A stretch of DNA of 64,000 bases, taken from assembly GCA_963775935.1 (NCBI GenBank), contig CAVZKR010000002.1, forward strand, positions 682,001-746,000, given 5' to 3'. The translations under genes and the position numbers were made by a program. Origin of the DNA: JBBIPA01 sp963775935 (GTDB taxonomy: Bacteria; Chloroflexota; Dehalococcoidia; GIF9; UBA5629). The notes below the pieces were generated by a model. The model did no database searches and was not told the DNA's origin. It was given only the letters and a program-made list of their open reading frames with translations. Below, piece by piece: positions 1 to 9,123 of this stretch. Each line of letters opens with the position of its first letter. Position 1 is the stretch's first letter.

Positions 1-567
1 GATTGCTTTTTGCAGCAACCATTACATTTATCCAACAAGAGAGATTCGGTGAAATACATCAGTCCACCCATACCTGAGAACATGGAGTTGATAGGCCCTG
101 TAGCTATTCACTTCTCTGCTACCATTGACCAGGACGATACGAACTGGATTGTTTCACTAACTGATGTCGCTCCGACAGGTGCAGAGAAAAGACTGGGAAA
201 GGGATTTCTTAAGGCGTCGCACCGTGCTCTTGATCCTGCTAAGTCAAAGCCATACAAACCCTATCATAAGCACACTAAATCTGATCCTGTTATTCCTGGT
301 GAGATGTATGAATATGACGTGAGCCTTGGCGTAGTATCAAACGTTTTTACACCGGGTCATCGTATTAAATTGACGATTGAGAGCATGGAATCACCGAGAG
401 ACCCTGAGCTGCAGATACACCACCATCCTCATTTATGCAGCAGCAAAACGACGCTGCATAAGATTTATCGCGATAGGGAACACCAGTCATATCTTGTTTT
501 GCCAATCATATCGAAAAAACAGACATTGGTAGATATTATGAGCGACGATAACTTTCAGGGATCGTGA
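1..567 (+). CDS. CocE/NonD-type hydrolase, C-terminal part (truncated by window edge)
   Basis: The frame is open from base 1, so the 5' part of the gene lies outside the window. The visible 188 residues look like the C-terminal jelly-roll (X-Pro dipeptidyl-peptidase C-terminal, PepX_C) domain of CocE/NonD serine hydrolases. Features include an I-GP-V-A-I-H-F-SA strand, then D-TNWIVSL-DV, G-L-ASHRALD, and the late G-RI-L-I-S segment. The Ser-His-Asp catalytic alpha/beta-hydrolase core is not visible. Substrate cannot be inferred from this domain. It ends 13 bases before the converging queA. Confidence 0.75.
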   Translation, partial: DCFLQQPLHLSNKRDSVKYISPPIPENMELIGPVAIHFSATIDQDDTNWIVSLTDVAPTGAEKRLGKGFLKASHRALDPAKSKPYKPYHKHTKSDPVIPGEMYEYDVSLGVVSNVFTPGHRIKLTIESMESPRDPELQIHHHPHLCSSKTTLHKIYRDREHQSYLVLPIISKKQTLVDIMSDDNFQGS

Positions 568-580
568 TGAAGTGTATGCT

Positions 581-1609
581 TTATAAAAGGAGCATAGCAT
601 CGCCGAAGCTATAGAAGCGGTAGTTCTGCTTCATGGCTTCATGGTATGCCTTAAGGATACAATCTCTGCCAGCGAAGGCGGAAACCAGCATAATTAGGGT
701 GGATTTAGGGAGGTGGAAGTTAGTAATCATGACATCGGTTACTTGAAACTGATATCCGGGCAGAATGAATAGACTAACCTGGTCAGCAAAAGGTTTGATG
801 GTTCCGGATTGTGATGCGGCTTCGATTACTCGTACTGTGCTGGTGCCTATGGCAATGATTCGCTGGCCATTTTTTCTGGACTGATTGATCAAGTCGGCTG
901 TTTCAGGGCTTACTTGCCCGTATTCGGTATGGATTGAGTGTTGTTCAGGATTATCAACCCGAACCGGGCGGAAAGTATCCAGGCCGATGTGCAGGGTAAC
1001 AAAAGCAAACTGCACTTCTTTTTGCTGAAGCTGATTAAGAAGGTGACGGGTGAAGTGGAGACCTGCGGTAGGTGCTGCTACACTCCCTTTTATACGAGCA
1101 TAGACTGTCTGATAACGTTCTGGTTGAGATAGGGGCTGTTTGATGTAGGGAGGTAGTGGAACTTGCCCCAGGTTTTCGAGCATATATTCGTCTGAAAAAC
1201 GCACTACTCTGATGCCACCTTCACCTCGCTCTACTATCTCTGCGGTTACCTCTCGCTCCACTTTAAGGCTGCTATTATTAAGTTGAATTTTTGCTCCCAC
1301 AGGAAGCTTTTTACCAGGGCGAACTAATATCTCCCAGATGCAGTTATCTAACCGGCGCAGTAGTAATAATTCAACTCTGGTAGTACTATCAGTTTTTATA
1401 CCTGACAGGCGTGCGGGAATGACCTGGCTATCGTTAAATACCAGGGTATCACCGGGTTGCAGGTATTCGGCTATCTCGAAGAAATGGCGATGAGACATAG
1501 AGCCATTGGCTCGATTGAGAACCATGAGGCGCGAATGGTCTCGCGGTTCGACAGGTGTTTGAGCGATAAACTCGGGAGGCAGATGGTAATCGAAATCGGT
1601 GATTTTCAT
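581..1609 (-). CDS. queA: S-adenosylmethionine:tRNA ribosyltransferase-isomerase QueA
   Basis: QueA transfers and isomerises the ribosyl moiety of SAM onto 7-aminomethyl-7-deazaguanine in tRNA, forming epoxyqueuosine in the queuosine pathway. The 342-residue product is full length for the family. It shows the N-terminal DFDYHLPPEFIAQ-P-PRDHSRLMVL signature, the central PLPPYI and the VAAPTAGLHFT motif, and the C-terminal TNFHLPKSTLIMLVSAFAG block. It lies 12 bases downstream of a DUF2905 gene on the same strand and probably shares its transcript. Confidence 0.97.
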   Translation of the reverse strand: MKITDFDYHLPPEFIAQTPVEPRDHSRLMVLNRANGSMSHRHFFEIAEYLQPGDTLVFNDSQVIPARLSGIKTDSTTRVELLLLRRLDNCIWEILVRPGKKLPVGAKIQLNNSSLKVEREVTAEIVERGEGGIRVVRFSDEYMLENLGQVPLPPYIKQPLSQPERYQTVYARIKGSVAAPTAGLHFTRHLLNQLQQKEVQFAFVTLHIGLDTFRPVRVDNPEQHSIHTEYGQVSPETADLINQSRKNGQRIIAIGTSTVRVIEAASQSGTIKPFADQVSLFILPGYQFQVTDVMITNFHLPKSTLIMLVSAFAGRDCILKAYHEAMKQNYRFYSFGDAMLLL

Positions 1610-1621
1610 AGAAGAGGTTAC

Positions 1622-1858
1622 CTACTTACCGATGAAGCGAAAAATAACATTGATGATGACGGTCAACACAATGCTGATGATAATGCAAGTGACGATGGGA
1701 AAGTAAAATGAGTCACCCTCTCTCTTAATAGTTATATCACCAGGTAGTTTGCCCAGAAAGGGGACGTGCTGACTGAATATGAAAATAAGCCCGAGGATTA
1801 TAATAATGCCACCGACTATCAGTAGTATCTTCCCGAATCCTGTTAACATTTCGCTCAT
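1622..1858 (-). CDS. DUF2905 family small membrane protein
   Basis: A 78-residue protein with two hydrophobic helices (about 8-28 and 53-76) flanking a short loop containing FLGKLPGDI and a GDSFYFPI segment, which is the hallmark of DUF2905. Function is unknown. It sits immediately upstream of queA in the same direction. Confidence 0.85.
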   Translation of the reverse strand: MSEMLTGFGKILLIVGGIIIILGLIFIFSQHVPFLGKLPGDITIKREGDSFYFPIVTCIIISIVLTVIINVIFRFIGK

Positions 1859-1915
1859 TTCTTATTGTAGGGCAAATAGGGTTTGATTCCAAACCTCACC
1901 GGTATTAGCTAAAAA

Positions 1916-1946
1916 GATAAGGGCGGTGCAAAGCACCGCCCTTATC
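1916..1946 (-). terminator. Rho-independent terminator of folD-fhs
   Basis: A perfect 14-bp stem with a 3-base loop (GATAAGGGCGGTGC / AAA / GCACCGCCCTTATC). Read on the minus strand it is followed by TTTTT. It lies 20 bases past the fhs stop codon. Confidence 0.9.
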
Positions 1947-1966
1947 ACTGGTATAATTATTTCTGA

Positions 1967-3727
1967 TTAGAATAACCCTGATACTTTGCCAGTCTTGGGG
2001 TCCACGTCTACTCTTCGATAAGCGGGGTCAGAGCTGGTGCCCGGCATCAAGCTGATGGTGCCAGCACAGGGGCAAAGGAATTTAGCGCCGGAGTAAATTA
2101 AGACATCACGGATAGGTAAAGTCCAGCCCTTGGGGACGCCCTTGATGGTTGGATCGTGCGTCAAGCTAAGGTGAGTCTTTACCATCATAGTGGCGAACTC
2201 ATCATATTTCTGGTCAGCCTCAAAAGCCTTAGCTTTGGCTTCAGCTTCAGGCGCCCACGATACGCCGTCAGCGCCGTAGACGGTTTTCGCGATTTTGGCA
2301 ACTCTGTCGCGCAGTTTCATTTCATTGGGGTAGAGGAATTTAAAGTCATTCTTTTCATTGCAGGCATCCATTACGGTATCAGCCAGTTCCAGGGCGCCAT
2401 CGCCGCCATTAGCCCAATGTGTGGCTGGAGCACAGCGTGCGCCGGCGGCCTCAGCCGCTTTCCTGACCATTTCAATCTCGGCTTTAGTGTCAGTATGGAA
2501 GCTATTGATACAGACCACGGGATTGATGCCCGCTGTCCTGATAGTGTTAATGTGGTGCAGCATGTTGGGCAGGCCCTTCTCCAATGTCTTCAGGTCCTCT
2601 TTAGTATAGGCATCCGGAAGCGGTAAGCCTGGCACCACTTTAGGTCCACCGCCGTGCATCTTCAATGCCCTTATGGTGGTGGTGAGTATTGATACGTGTG
2701 GCTTGAGACCGCTGAAGCGACACTTTACGTTCCAGAACTTTTCAAAGCCGATGTCGGCAGCGAAGCCGCTCTCGGTAACATGATAGTCAAACATCTTGAG
2801 GCCAATGCGGTCAGCGATGATGGAAGATTGTCCGACCGCTATGTTGGCGAATGGGCCGGCATGTACCATACAGGGTTGATATTCAGCCGTGCAGCACAGG
2901 GTTGGGTTGATGGCATTGCGCATCCAGGCAGTCATGGCGCCACCTACTTCGAGGTCACCAGTGGTCACCGGGTTGCCCTTTCTATCATAGGCAAGGATAA
3001 TCTGGCTCATTCTCTTGCGTAGGTCTGCCAGGTCGGTGACGATGGAAAGCATAGCCATGAGCTCGGAGCTTACGGCGATGCCGAACTTTGACTGCATCAG
3101 GAAGCCGTCCATCTTGCCGCCGAGGCCGATGATGATGTTCCTGAGGCTCTGGGCGCAGAAGTCAATAATCCAGCCGAACTCAACCCTGGTGGGGTCGACA
3201 TCAAGTCGGCGCAGATTGCGCTTTGCTAGCTCAGCGTCATCATAGTTACGCTCGTGCTGCATCCTGGCAGTCAGTGCTACCATAGCCAAGTTATGTGCAT
3301 TAATAATGTCGTTGATGTCACCGGTGAGTCCCATGGAGAACTCGGTCATGGGGATGAGCAGGGCATTACCACCGCCGGCAGCGGTGCCTTTAATGTTCAT
3401 GGTGGGGCCGCCAGAGGGTTGACGGATACAACCGCCTACGTTCTTGCCACGTTTTGCCAGACCTTCAATAAGGCCCATCGAGGTGGTGCTCTTGCCTTCG
3501 CCCAGTGGGGTGGGGGTGATGGCTGTTACCTCGATGTATTTACCATCTGGTTTGTTCTTGAGGCGCTCGATAATCTTGAGAAAGTCGAGCTTCGCTATCC
3601 TGCCGTAGGGCATGACCTCATCTTTTTGAAGTTTCAACTTTTCCCGCCACTCATCGGGGGTGGGCATTTTCTTTTCCGCCTCTTCCGCAATCTGCCAGTC
3701 CTTTAACTTTGTGGCATCATACGCCAT
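1967..3727 (-). CDS. fhs: Formate--tetrahydrofolate ligase
   Basis: ATP-dependent ligation of formate to tetrahydrofolate, giving 10-formyl-THF, the second step of the Wood-Ljungdahl methyl branch. The 586-residue product has the N-terminal P-loop TPLGEGKSTT (residues about 72-81), R-PSGGPTMNIKGTAAGGG, and a C-terminal block containing CPCAGTISLMPG. It follows folD by 53 bases on the same strand, with an AAGGAGG ribosome-binding site about 10 bases before the ATG. Pairing with folD matches acetogen-type C1 metabolism. Confidence 0.97.
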   Translation of the reverse strand: MAYDATKLKDWQIAEEAEKKMPTPDEWREKLKLQKDEVMPYGRIAKLDFLKIIERLKNKPDGKYIEVTAITPTPLGEGKSTTSMGLIEGLAKRGKNVGGCIRQPSGGPTMNIKGTAAGGGNALLIPMTEFSMGLTGDINDIINAHNLAMVALTARMQHERNYDDAELAKRNLRRLDVDPTRVEFGWIIDFCAQSLRNIIIGLGGKMDGFLMQSKFGIAVSSELMAMLSIVTDLADLRKRMSQIILAYDRKGNPVTTGDLEVGGAMTAWMRNAINPTLCCTAEYQPCMVHAGPFANIAVGQSSIIADRIGLKMFDYHVTESGFAADIGFEKFWNVKCRFSGLKPHVSILTTTIRALKMHGGGPKVVPGLPLPDAYTKEDLKTLEKGLPNMLHHINTIRTAGINPVVCINSFHTDTKAEIEMVRKAAEAAGARCAPATHWANGGDGALELADTVMDACNEKNDFKFLYPNEMKLRDRVAKIAKTVYGADGVSWAPEAEAKAKAFEADQKYDEFATMMVKTHLSLTHDPTIKGVPKGWTLPIRDVLIYSGAKFLCPCAGTISLMPGTSSDPAYRRVDVDPKTGKVSGLF

Positions 3728-3780
3728 AGGGAAAACCTCCTTAATTTTTTTATTTTTCAGCTTGCGCTGTCAGTGCTAAA

Positions 3781-4671
3781 TTATTTGGTTATTCCTGCTT
3801 TTCTTTCTGCTGCCTCGACTGTATTTTGCAGGAGCATGGTGACGGTCATAGGGCCAACGCCGCCCGGTACTGGGGTAATCGCCGAAGCCTTTTCCTTGAT
3901 TTTTTCGAAGTCGACATCGCCTACGAGGCGAAATCCCTTCTCTTTGGTTTTGTCTTCTACGCGGTTAACGCCAACGTCAATGACAACGGCGCCATCTCTA
4001 ATCATGTCAGCGGTGATAGCATTGGGTCTACCCATGGCGGCGACGACAATATCTGCCTGCCTGGTGAAGTATGCCATGTCTTTGGTACCGGTATGGCAAA
4101 CGGTAACGGTAGCATTAGCGCCCTTCGCTTTCTGAATCAGGATACCAGTCAAAGGTTTGCCTACAATATTGCTTCGTCCGCAGATAACGACATGCTTACC
4201 AGAAGGGTCATTGCCGCTTCTGACCAGCAGTTCCTGGACACCATGTGGGGTGCAGGGAAGTGGGCAGGGCTCACCGCGGAGCAGTTTACCCACATTCATC
4301 GGGTGGAAGCCATCAACGTCCTTTTCTGGAGAAATGTAGTTGATAACCTTATCGGTGTTGACCTGTTTGGGTAAGGGCAACTGTACCAGGACACCATGGA
4401 ATTTTGGATCCTTATTGAGCTTATCGACTATTTTAAGGACTTCCTCTTCCGAGGTATTAGCTGGTAGCCGAATTGTCTCCTCGTGCATACCGATTTCCTC
4501 AGCGCCTTTCGCCTTGGCGGTTACATAGGATATTGAGGCGGGGTCTTCTCCCACCAGCACCACGGCTAATGTTGGAGTCACCCCTTTGGCTTTCAGACTA
4601 GCGACTCTGCCCTTCAATTCCTCTCGGATTTCGGCAGCTACCTGGTTGCCACTGATAATTTTTGCGGTCAT
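3781..4671 (-). CDS. folD: Bifunctional methylene-THF dehydrogenase / methenyl-THF cyclohydrolase
   Basis: FolD interconverts 10-formyl-, 5,10-methenyl- and 5,10-methylene-THF with NAD(P). The 296-residue product has the SYVTAKAKGAEEIGM region containing the catalytic lysine, VQLPLP, the conserved PEKDVDGFHP motif, and the Rossmann GRSNIVGKP segment, ending with PVPGGVGPMT-TML. It is the first gene of a folD-fhs unit. With fhs here and metVF at 58-60 kb, it covers most of the folate part of the methyl branch. Confidence 0.97.
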   Translation of the reverse strand: MTAKIISGNQVAAEIREELKGRVASLKAKGVTPTLAVVLVGEDPASISYVTAKAKGAEEIGMHEETIRLPANTSEEEVLKIVDKLNKDPKFHGVLVQLPLPKQVNTDKVINYISPEKDVDGFHPMNVGKLLRGEPCPLPCTPHGVQELLVRSGNDPSGKHVVICGRSNIVGKPLTGILIQKAKGANATVTVCHTGTKDMAYFTRQADIVVAAMGRPNAITADMIRDGAVVIDVGVNRVEDKTKEKGFRLVGDVDFEKIKEKASAITPVPGGVGPMTVTMLLQNTVEAAERKAGITK

Positions 4672-4814
4672 ATATCTCTACCTCCTCATTAATATAATGT
4701 TCTATATACTTGCATTTGAATGGGAAATAAATTTTACTGCTTATGCTTGTCGGTAGCGTAATTGATGAGAGCTACACTCACACAATTCTGCGATGCCCAA
4801 ATAATCAAGTCGCA

Positions 4815-4844
4815 ATTATATCATGTAAGATTTGTCGAAAGCAA
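4815..4844 (-). promoter_or_regulatory. Candidate sigma-70 promoter for folD-fhs
   Basis: On the minus strand TTGCTT and TATAAT are separated by 18 bases. The -10 is a perfect consensus. It lies about 144 bases upstream of the folD start, implying a fairly long leader in which I recognise no riboswitch. Confidence 0.45.
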
Positions 4845-4947
4845 CGGGTAAAACGCCTATTTTCTTAGGTACCAATGGACTGGACTTAAGGGCAGGTTTG
4901 TCCTCAGTGACCTGTTGTGCTAAACTCAAATAGTTTTTTCATGGGAT

Positions 4948-5718
4948 ATGGCTTTGCAAATTTTAGTCACCAATGATGATGGGGTTCATGCTGAAGGGCT
5001 CTGGGCGCTGGTCAAAGAACTTAAGGACATAGGTAAGGTGACTGTAGTGGCTCCTGACCGAGACCAGAGTGGCATCGGGACGGCGATTACAATGCGCCAT
5101 CCCCTGAGGTTAACCGAGATAAAATCACCTGTGCTTGGAGTAAAAGCTTATTCTGTCGAAGGTACTCCAGGTGACAGTGTAATTCTGGCGCTCAGATTTG
5201 CAGTGAAAGATACCATAGATTTAGTGGTTTCTGGTATCAATGAGGGTCCTAACCTGGGTAACGATGTTTTCATTTCAGGTACAATCGGTGGCGCGCTGCA
5301 AGGTTATTTTTATGGGATTCCAGCTATTGCTGTTTCCGTAGCTGCTTTTGAAAAATTGCGCTTTGATGTTGCTGCCAGGCTGGCGAGATTGCTGGCTGCA
5401 GGTTTTCAGCAGGGTGTGCTGCCAAGAAAGCTTTTGCTCAATGTTAATTTACCCAACTTGCCAAAAGAAAAGATTGGCGGAATAGAAATTACCAGTTTGG
5501 GTGAGCGAAGCTATACGGACAAAATCGGTCAGGGACATGATGGCAAGAGAGAGTATTACTGGATTGTGCGTGGTGTGCCTGAATGGAGTGTCGTTTCTGG
5601 TACGGATATCTGGGCGATGGAGCAGGACAAAATATCTATTACCCCGTTTCACGGTAATTTGGATGGCTCTAATCCTCAGTTTTTCAGAGACATAGCAACT
5701 GAACTTTTAAGCAAATAA
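4948..5718 (+). CDS. surE: 5'/3'-nucleotidase SurE
   Basis: Survival protein E, a metal-dependent nucleoside monophosphatase. The 256-residue product has the N-terminal ILVTNDDG motif (two metal-binding Asp), the VVAPDRDQSG block, GTPGD and the D-VVSGIN-GPNLG motif, all diagnostic. It is the first of a plus-strand run (surE, thiolase, phosphatase, argC). The thiolase begins 24 bases after its stop. Confidence 0.95.
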   Translation: MALQILVTNDDGVHAEGLWALVKELKDIGKVTVVAPDRDQSGIGTAITMRHPLRLTEIKSPVLGVKAYSVEGTPGDSVILALRFAVKDTIDLVVSGINEGPNLGNDVFISGTIGGALQGYFYGIPAIAVSVAAFEKLRFDVAARLARLLAAGFQQGVLPRKLLLNVNLPNLPKEKIGGIEITSLGERSYTDKIGQGHDGKREYYWIVRGVPEWSVVSGTDIWAMEQDKISITPFHGNLDGSNPQFFRDIATELLSK

Positions 5719-5742
5719 AACAGTATTGAAAGGGGAGACAAG

Positions 5743-7032
5743 ATGTCAGATGTAGTAATCGTAAGTGGTGTCAGGACGGCTATTGGTGCCTTTGGTGGCT
5801 CTTTGAAGGATGTTTCGGTGGTGAAGATGGGGGCTCTGGTCATTAAAGAGGCATTAAAGCGTGCTGGACTGCGACCTAAAACAGGTGAAAAACTGCGTAG
5901 GTATGCTCCCGATCCATTGAAAGGTACAGACTTGATTGAGCTGGAGAAAAAGCACTATGACTGGGATACTTCTCTACGGGAGATTCAGGTTGATGAGGTG
6001 ATTATGGGTAATGTGCTTGCCGCAGGTCAGGGGCAAAATACTGCCAGGCAAGCTACCATTTATGCCGGTCTGCCCAAAGAAACCAATGCTTTTACGGTGA
6101 ATAAGGTATGTGCTTCAGGGCTTAAGGCGATAGTCCTTGGTGCACAGGCGATTATGGCAAATGATGCTGAGATAGTTATTGCCGGTGGCATGGAGAATAT
6201 GAGCGCTGTTCCCTATGCCATGCCCCGAGCCAGGTGGGGATACCGGATGGATGTAAGTGGTTGTGGGGAGGTTCTGGACCTGATGGTTTACGATGGACTT
6301 TTTGAGATTTTCTACGGTTACCATATGGGAATGACTGCTGAAAATATAGCGGCAAAGTACGCTATTTCCCGCCAGGAGCAGGATGAACTGGGACTGCTCA
6401 GTCATCAGCGTGCCCGAGAGGCAATTAAAAAAGGTATTTTCAAGGAAGAGATTATACCTGTCACGATACCACAGAAGAAGGGGGACCCTGTAGTGTTTGA
6501 TACTGATGAGCGTCCTATGGATACCAGTCTGGAAAAGATGGCAAAGCTGCCAGCCGTGTTCAAGAAAGACGGTACAGTGACTGCTGGTAATGCTTCAGGC
6601 GTTAACGATGCCGCTGCTGCGGTGGTGCTAATGACACGGGAAAAGGCGAAGGAGTTAAAGCTGGAGCCTATGGCGGTGATTAAGTCATATGCTGCAGGTG
6701 CCATTGACCCTGCTTATATGGGGATTGGCCCAATACCTGCAGTGCGGAAAGCACTTGATAAGGCTGGGTTAACTGTTAAAGATATTGACCTTATTGAGCT
6801 CAACGAGGCTTTTGCTTCTCAAGCTATCGCCTGCATGAAAGAGCTGGGGATGAGCAAGGAAAATACTAATGTTTGGGGTAGTGGAATTTCACTGGGGCAT
6901 CCCGTTGGTTGTACCGGTGCCAGGTTGATGGTGACGCTTCTCTATGGTATGAAGAGGCAAAATGCTAAGCGCGGCCTGGTAACCATGTGTATCGGTGGTG
7001 GGCAGGGTATGGCGATGGTTGTGGAGAAATAG
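5743..7032 (+). CDS. Acetyl-CoA C-acetyltransferase (thiolase) with internal insertion
   Basis: Thiolase condenses two acyl-CoA molecules or cleaves 3-ketoacyl-CoA. Visible catalytic elements are the nucleophile in NKVCASG, the NEAFA motif, and the C-terminal GHPVGCTGARL histidine/cysteine block. At 429 residues it is about 35-40 longer than usual. The extra sequence falls after RAGLRP at about residues 47-85, where a charged stretch (KTGEKLRRYAPDPLKG...) precedes VDEVIMGNVL. An AAGGGGAG ribosome-binding site precedes the ATG. It could act in acetoacetyl-CoA formation or beta-oxidation, and nothing nearby decides which. Confidence 0.93.
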   Translation: MSDVVIVSGVRTAIGAFGGSLKDVSVVKMGALVIKEALKRAGLRPKTGEKLRRYAPDPLKGTDLIELEKKHYDWDTSLREIQVDEVIMGNVLAAGQGQNTARQATIYAGLPKETNAFTVNKVCASGLKAIVLGAQAIMANDAEIVIAGGMENMSAVPYAMPRARWGYRMDVSGCGEVLDLMVYDGLFEIFYGYHMGMTAENIAAKYAISRQEQDELGLLSHQRAREAIKKGIFKEEIIPVTIPQKKGDPVVFDTDERPMDTSLEKMAKLPAVFKKDGTVTAGNASGVNDAAAAVVLMTREKAKELKLEPMAVIKSYAAGAIDPAYMGIGPIPAVRKALDKAGLTVKDIDLIELNEAFASQAIACMKELGMSKENTNVWGSGISLGHPVGCTGARLMVTLLYGMKRQNAKRGLVTMCIGGGQGMAMVVEK

Positions 7033-7038
7033 GCTATT

Positions 7039-7136
7039 CTCTGTTGTCATTGCGAGAAATCCCGATGTAATCGGGATGACGAAGCAATCTGTTAGGGATG
7101 CGGTAGGAGAAACAGGCTACGCTCGCGATGACAGAG
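7039..7136. repeat. Palindromic intergenic repeat (REP/MITE-like)
   Basis: About 98 bases whose ends are inverted copies: CTCTGTTGTCATTGCGAG on the left and CTCGCGATGACAGAG on the right. An inner hairpin ATCCCGAT-GTA-ATCGGGAT lies at 7059-7077. A relative with the same TCATTGCGAG / GAAGCAAT vocabulary is at 48311-48338. This type of short mobile palindrome is common between genes in many bacterial genomes. Confidence 0.6.
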
Positions 7137-7149
7137 TAAGGGAGTTTTT

Positions 7150-7770
7150 TTGACTCAACTACTTATTATCAGACATGGTCGAACGGGCTGGAATCGAGTG
7201 GAGCGATTCAGGGGTAGAGCGGAATTAGAACTGGATGAGGTGGGTATCAGACAGGCTGAGGCGACATCAAAACGAATTGTGGAATATCCTGTCACAGCGG
7301 TATATTGCAGTCCGCTCAAGCGAGCTTTGACCACTGCCACTATTATAGCTAAACGACTGAACATTAAAGCGAAGCTGTTACCGGGAATAATTGACATTGA
7401 TTTTGGTGAATGGCAGGGGCTTTCACCGGAGGAGGCAGCAGCGAGGGATGAGGCACTCTATACCATGTGGCTGAAAAGTCCTCAGTTGGTACATTTTCCT
7501 CGAGGCGAAAGTCTAACTGAGGTAAGGCAGAGAGCAGCGTTAGCAGTGGATGAATTGGTAGAGCAGTATCCCCAGGGAACAATAGCTCTGGTGTCTCATC
7601 GGGTAGTGTGCCAGATTCTGATACTCCACTTGCTGGGATTGGATAATTCCCATTTCTGGCAAATCGGGCAGGATGTCTGTGCCTTAAATGTTTTTGAGGT
7701 TAATGGTGGCAGTGCCCATGCTCGTTTGCTCAATGACACCTGCCATTTAAAAACGTTAGGATTGAGTTAA
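7150..7770 (+). CDS. Histidine phosphatase family protein
   Basis: A 206-residue member of the phosphoglycerate mutase-like superfamily. The catalytic RHG motif lies in LLIIRHGRTGWN at the N-terminus, the R-GRAEL-LD-GI-QA segment follows, and the second catalytic His is in VSHRVVCQILI. It starts at TTG with GGGAG upstream. The family includes alpha-ribazole phosphatase (CobC) and various sugar phosphatases. The substrate cannot be fixed here. Confidence 0.88.
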   Translation: MTQLLIIRHGRTGWNRVERFRGRAELELDEVGIRQAEATSKRIVEYPVTAVYCSPLKRALTTATIIAKRLNIKAKLLPGIIDIDFGEWQGLSPEEAAARDEALYTMWLKSPQLVHFPRGESLTEVRQRAALAVDELVEQYPQGTIALVSHRVVCQILILHLLGLDNSHFWQIGQDVCALNVFEVNGGSAHARLLNDTCHLKTLGLS

Positions 7771-7810
7771 TGGTTTTGAAGGGACGAAGACACTCTAAGG
7801 TAATACAATA

Positions 7811-7839
7811 CCCCCACTCCTTGATAAGGAGAGAGGGGG
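7811..7839. repeat. Hairpin-forming C-rich/G-rich intergenic repeat
   Basis: CCCCCACTCCTT-GAT-AAGGAGAGAGGGGG forms an imperfect stem just upstream of argC. It may be a dispersed repeat remnant. The argC ribosome-binding site lies in the purine-rich tail that follows. Confidence 0.4.
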
Positions 7840-7858
7840 CAGGGGGTGAGAGGTTCGT

Positions 7859-8887
7859 ATGAAACTAAAAGCAGGTATTATCAACGTAACTGGTTATGCC
7901 GGCTCCGAGCTGGCCAGGTTGCTCTACGCTCATCCCTCTATAACGCTTACCTCGGTTACCGGCAGGAGCGCTGTTGGTCAGAGGCTGGCTGATGTCTTTC
8001 CTCACCTGGCGGATATCGATTTGCCTATTACTGCTGACCTTGATCAAGTAGACATTGCTTTCTCGGCAATGCCCCATAAGGCGAGCGCTGAGGCGATTGT
8101 GCCTTTGCTTAAAAAAGGTATCAAGGTCGTTGATATCAGCGCTGACTTTAGACTTAAAGATGCCAGCGAATATCCAGCCTGGTACGAGTTTACCCATCCT
8201 GCTCCCTCATTGTTACAGGAGGCAGTCTACGGTCTACCTGAACTGCACCGCTCGCAGATTGCTGCTGCCAGGCTAGTGGCTAATCCCGGCTGCTATCCGA
8301 CGAGCGCTTTACTGGCACTGGCGCCGCTGGTCAAGGAAGGGCTTATTTATCCTGATATCGTCATTGATAGCAAGTCCGGTGTGTCTGGCGCTGGCAGAGC
8401 ATTGAGTTTAACTACGCATTACAGTGAGGCAGTGGACAATGTCCGCGCTTATTCTTTGAAAGGGCATCGCCATCTACCGGAGATTGTCCAGGAGTTGAAG
8501 ACCCTGAGCGCTGGTTTCTTGCCTTCGGTGACCTTTGTGCCGCATCTGATACCGATGACAAGAGGCATATTAAGCACCTGCTATACCACGCTCAAGGCAC
8601 GGAAGTTATTACAGGGTAAAGAGGAATTAAACAAACTTTACCATGACTTCTATAAGGATGAGCCTTTTGTCAGAGTGGTGGAACAACCGCCTGGCACCAA
8701 GCAGACATGGGGCAGCAACCTTTGCCTGATTCATCCTTCTTTTGATATCAGAACTGGTAGAGTTATTATCATAAGCTGTATTGATAATCTGGTGAAGGGC
8801 GCTGCTGGACAAGCTATTCAAAATATGAATATAATGTTCGGCTTTCCTGAGAAAGCCGGACTTGAGGATTTGCCTGTCTATCCGTAG
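7859..8887 (+). CDS. argC: N-acetyl-gamma-glutamyl-phosphate reductase
   Basis: NADPH-dependent reduction of N-acetylglutamyl phosphate to the semialdehyde in arginine biosynthesis. The 342-residue product has the N-terminal INVTGYAGSELARLL Rossmann motif, the catalytic Cys in NPGCYPT, the KSGVSGAGR block, and the HRHLPEI histidine region. No other arg genes are in the window. It ends 8 bases before tRNA-Glu. Confidence 0.96.
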   Translation: MKLKAGIINVTGYAGSELARLLYAHPSITLTSVTGRSAVGQRLADVFPHLADIDLPITADLDQVDIAFSAMPHKASAEAIVPLLKKGIKVVDISADFRLKDASEYPAWYEFTHPAPSLLQEAVYGLPELHRSQIAAARLVANPGCYPTSALLALAPLVKEGLIYPDIVIDSKSGVSGAGRALSLTTHYSEAVDNVRAYSLKGHRHLPEIVQELKTLSAGFLPSVTFVPHLIPMTRGILSTCYTTLKARKLLQGKEELNKLYHDFYKDEPFVRVVEQPPGTKQTWGSNLCLIHPSFDIRTGRVIIISCIDNLVKGAAGQAIQNMNIMFGFPEKAGLEDLPVYP

Positions 8888-8895
8888 TCCGTCCT

Positions 8896-8971
8896 GCCCC
8901 CATCGTCTAGAGGCCTAGGACACGAGCCTTTCAAGCTCGCGACAGGGATTCGAATTCCCTTGGGGGCACCA
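8896..8971 (+). tRNA. tRNA-Glu (anticodon UUC), integration target
   Basis: The acceptor stem GCCCCCA pairs with TGGGGGC (8961-8967). The anticodon stem CGAGC / GCTCG encloses the loop CTTTCAA, giving anticodon TTC. The T-arm is AGGGATTCGAATTCCCT and CCA is encoded. The last 28 bases (8944-8971) recur exactly at 13747-13774, marking the tRNA as the attachment site of an integrated element. Confidence 0.97.
8944..8971. repeat. Left attachment repeat (attL)
   Basis: A 28-base sequence from AGGGATTCG to GGGGGCACCA forming the T-arm and acceptor end of tRNA-Glu. It is identical to 13747-13774. Confidence 0.9.
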
Positions 8972-9123
8972 TCTTAAGTCACGTTTGCGATAATTTCTCG
9001 ATTTTATTCGTTTGCTTAACACTTTAGCTTCACCTCCATCGTAATGATTTGCTTCCACCTGGTTTTGGCTGGGTGTATAATTGACTCAAACGTCTATTGA
9101 ATATAAATGCTTAGGAGTGTCGC

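Noticed and set aside
4672..4947. THF riboswitch upstream of folD-fhs
   Set aside because: The leader is long, but I could not recognise the conserved THF riboswitch core.
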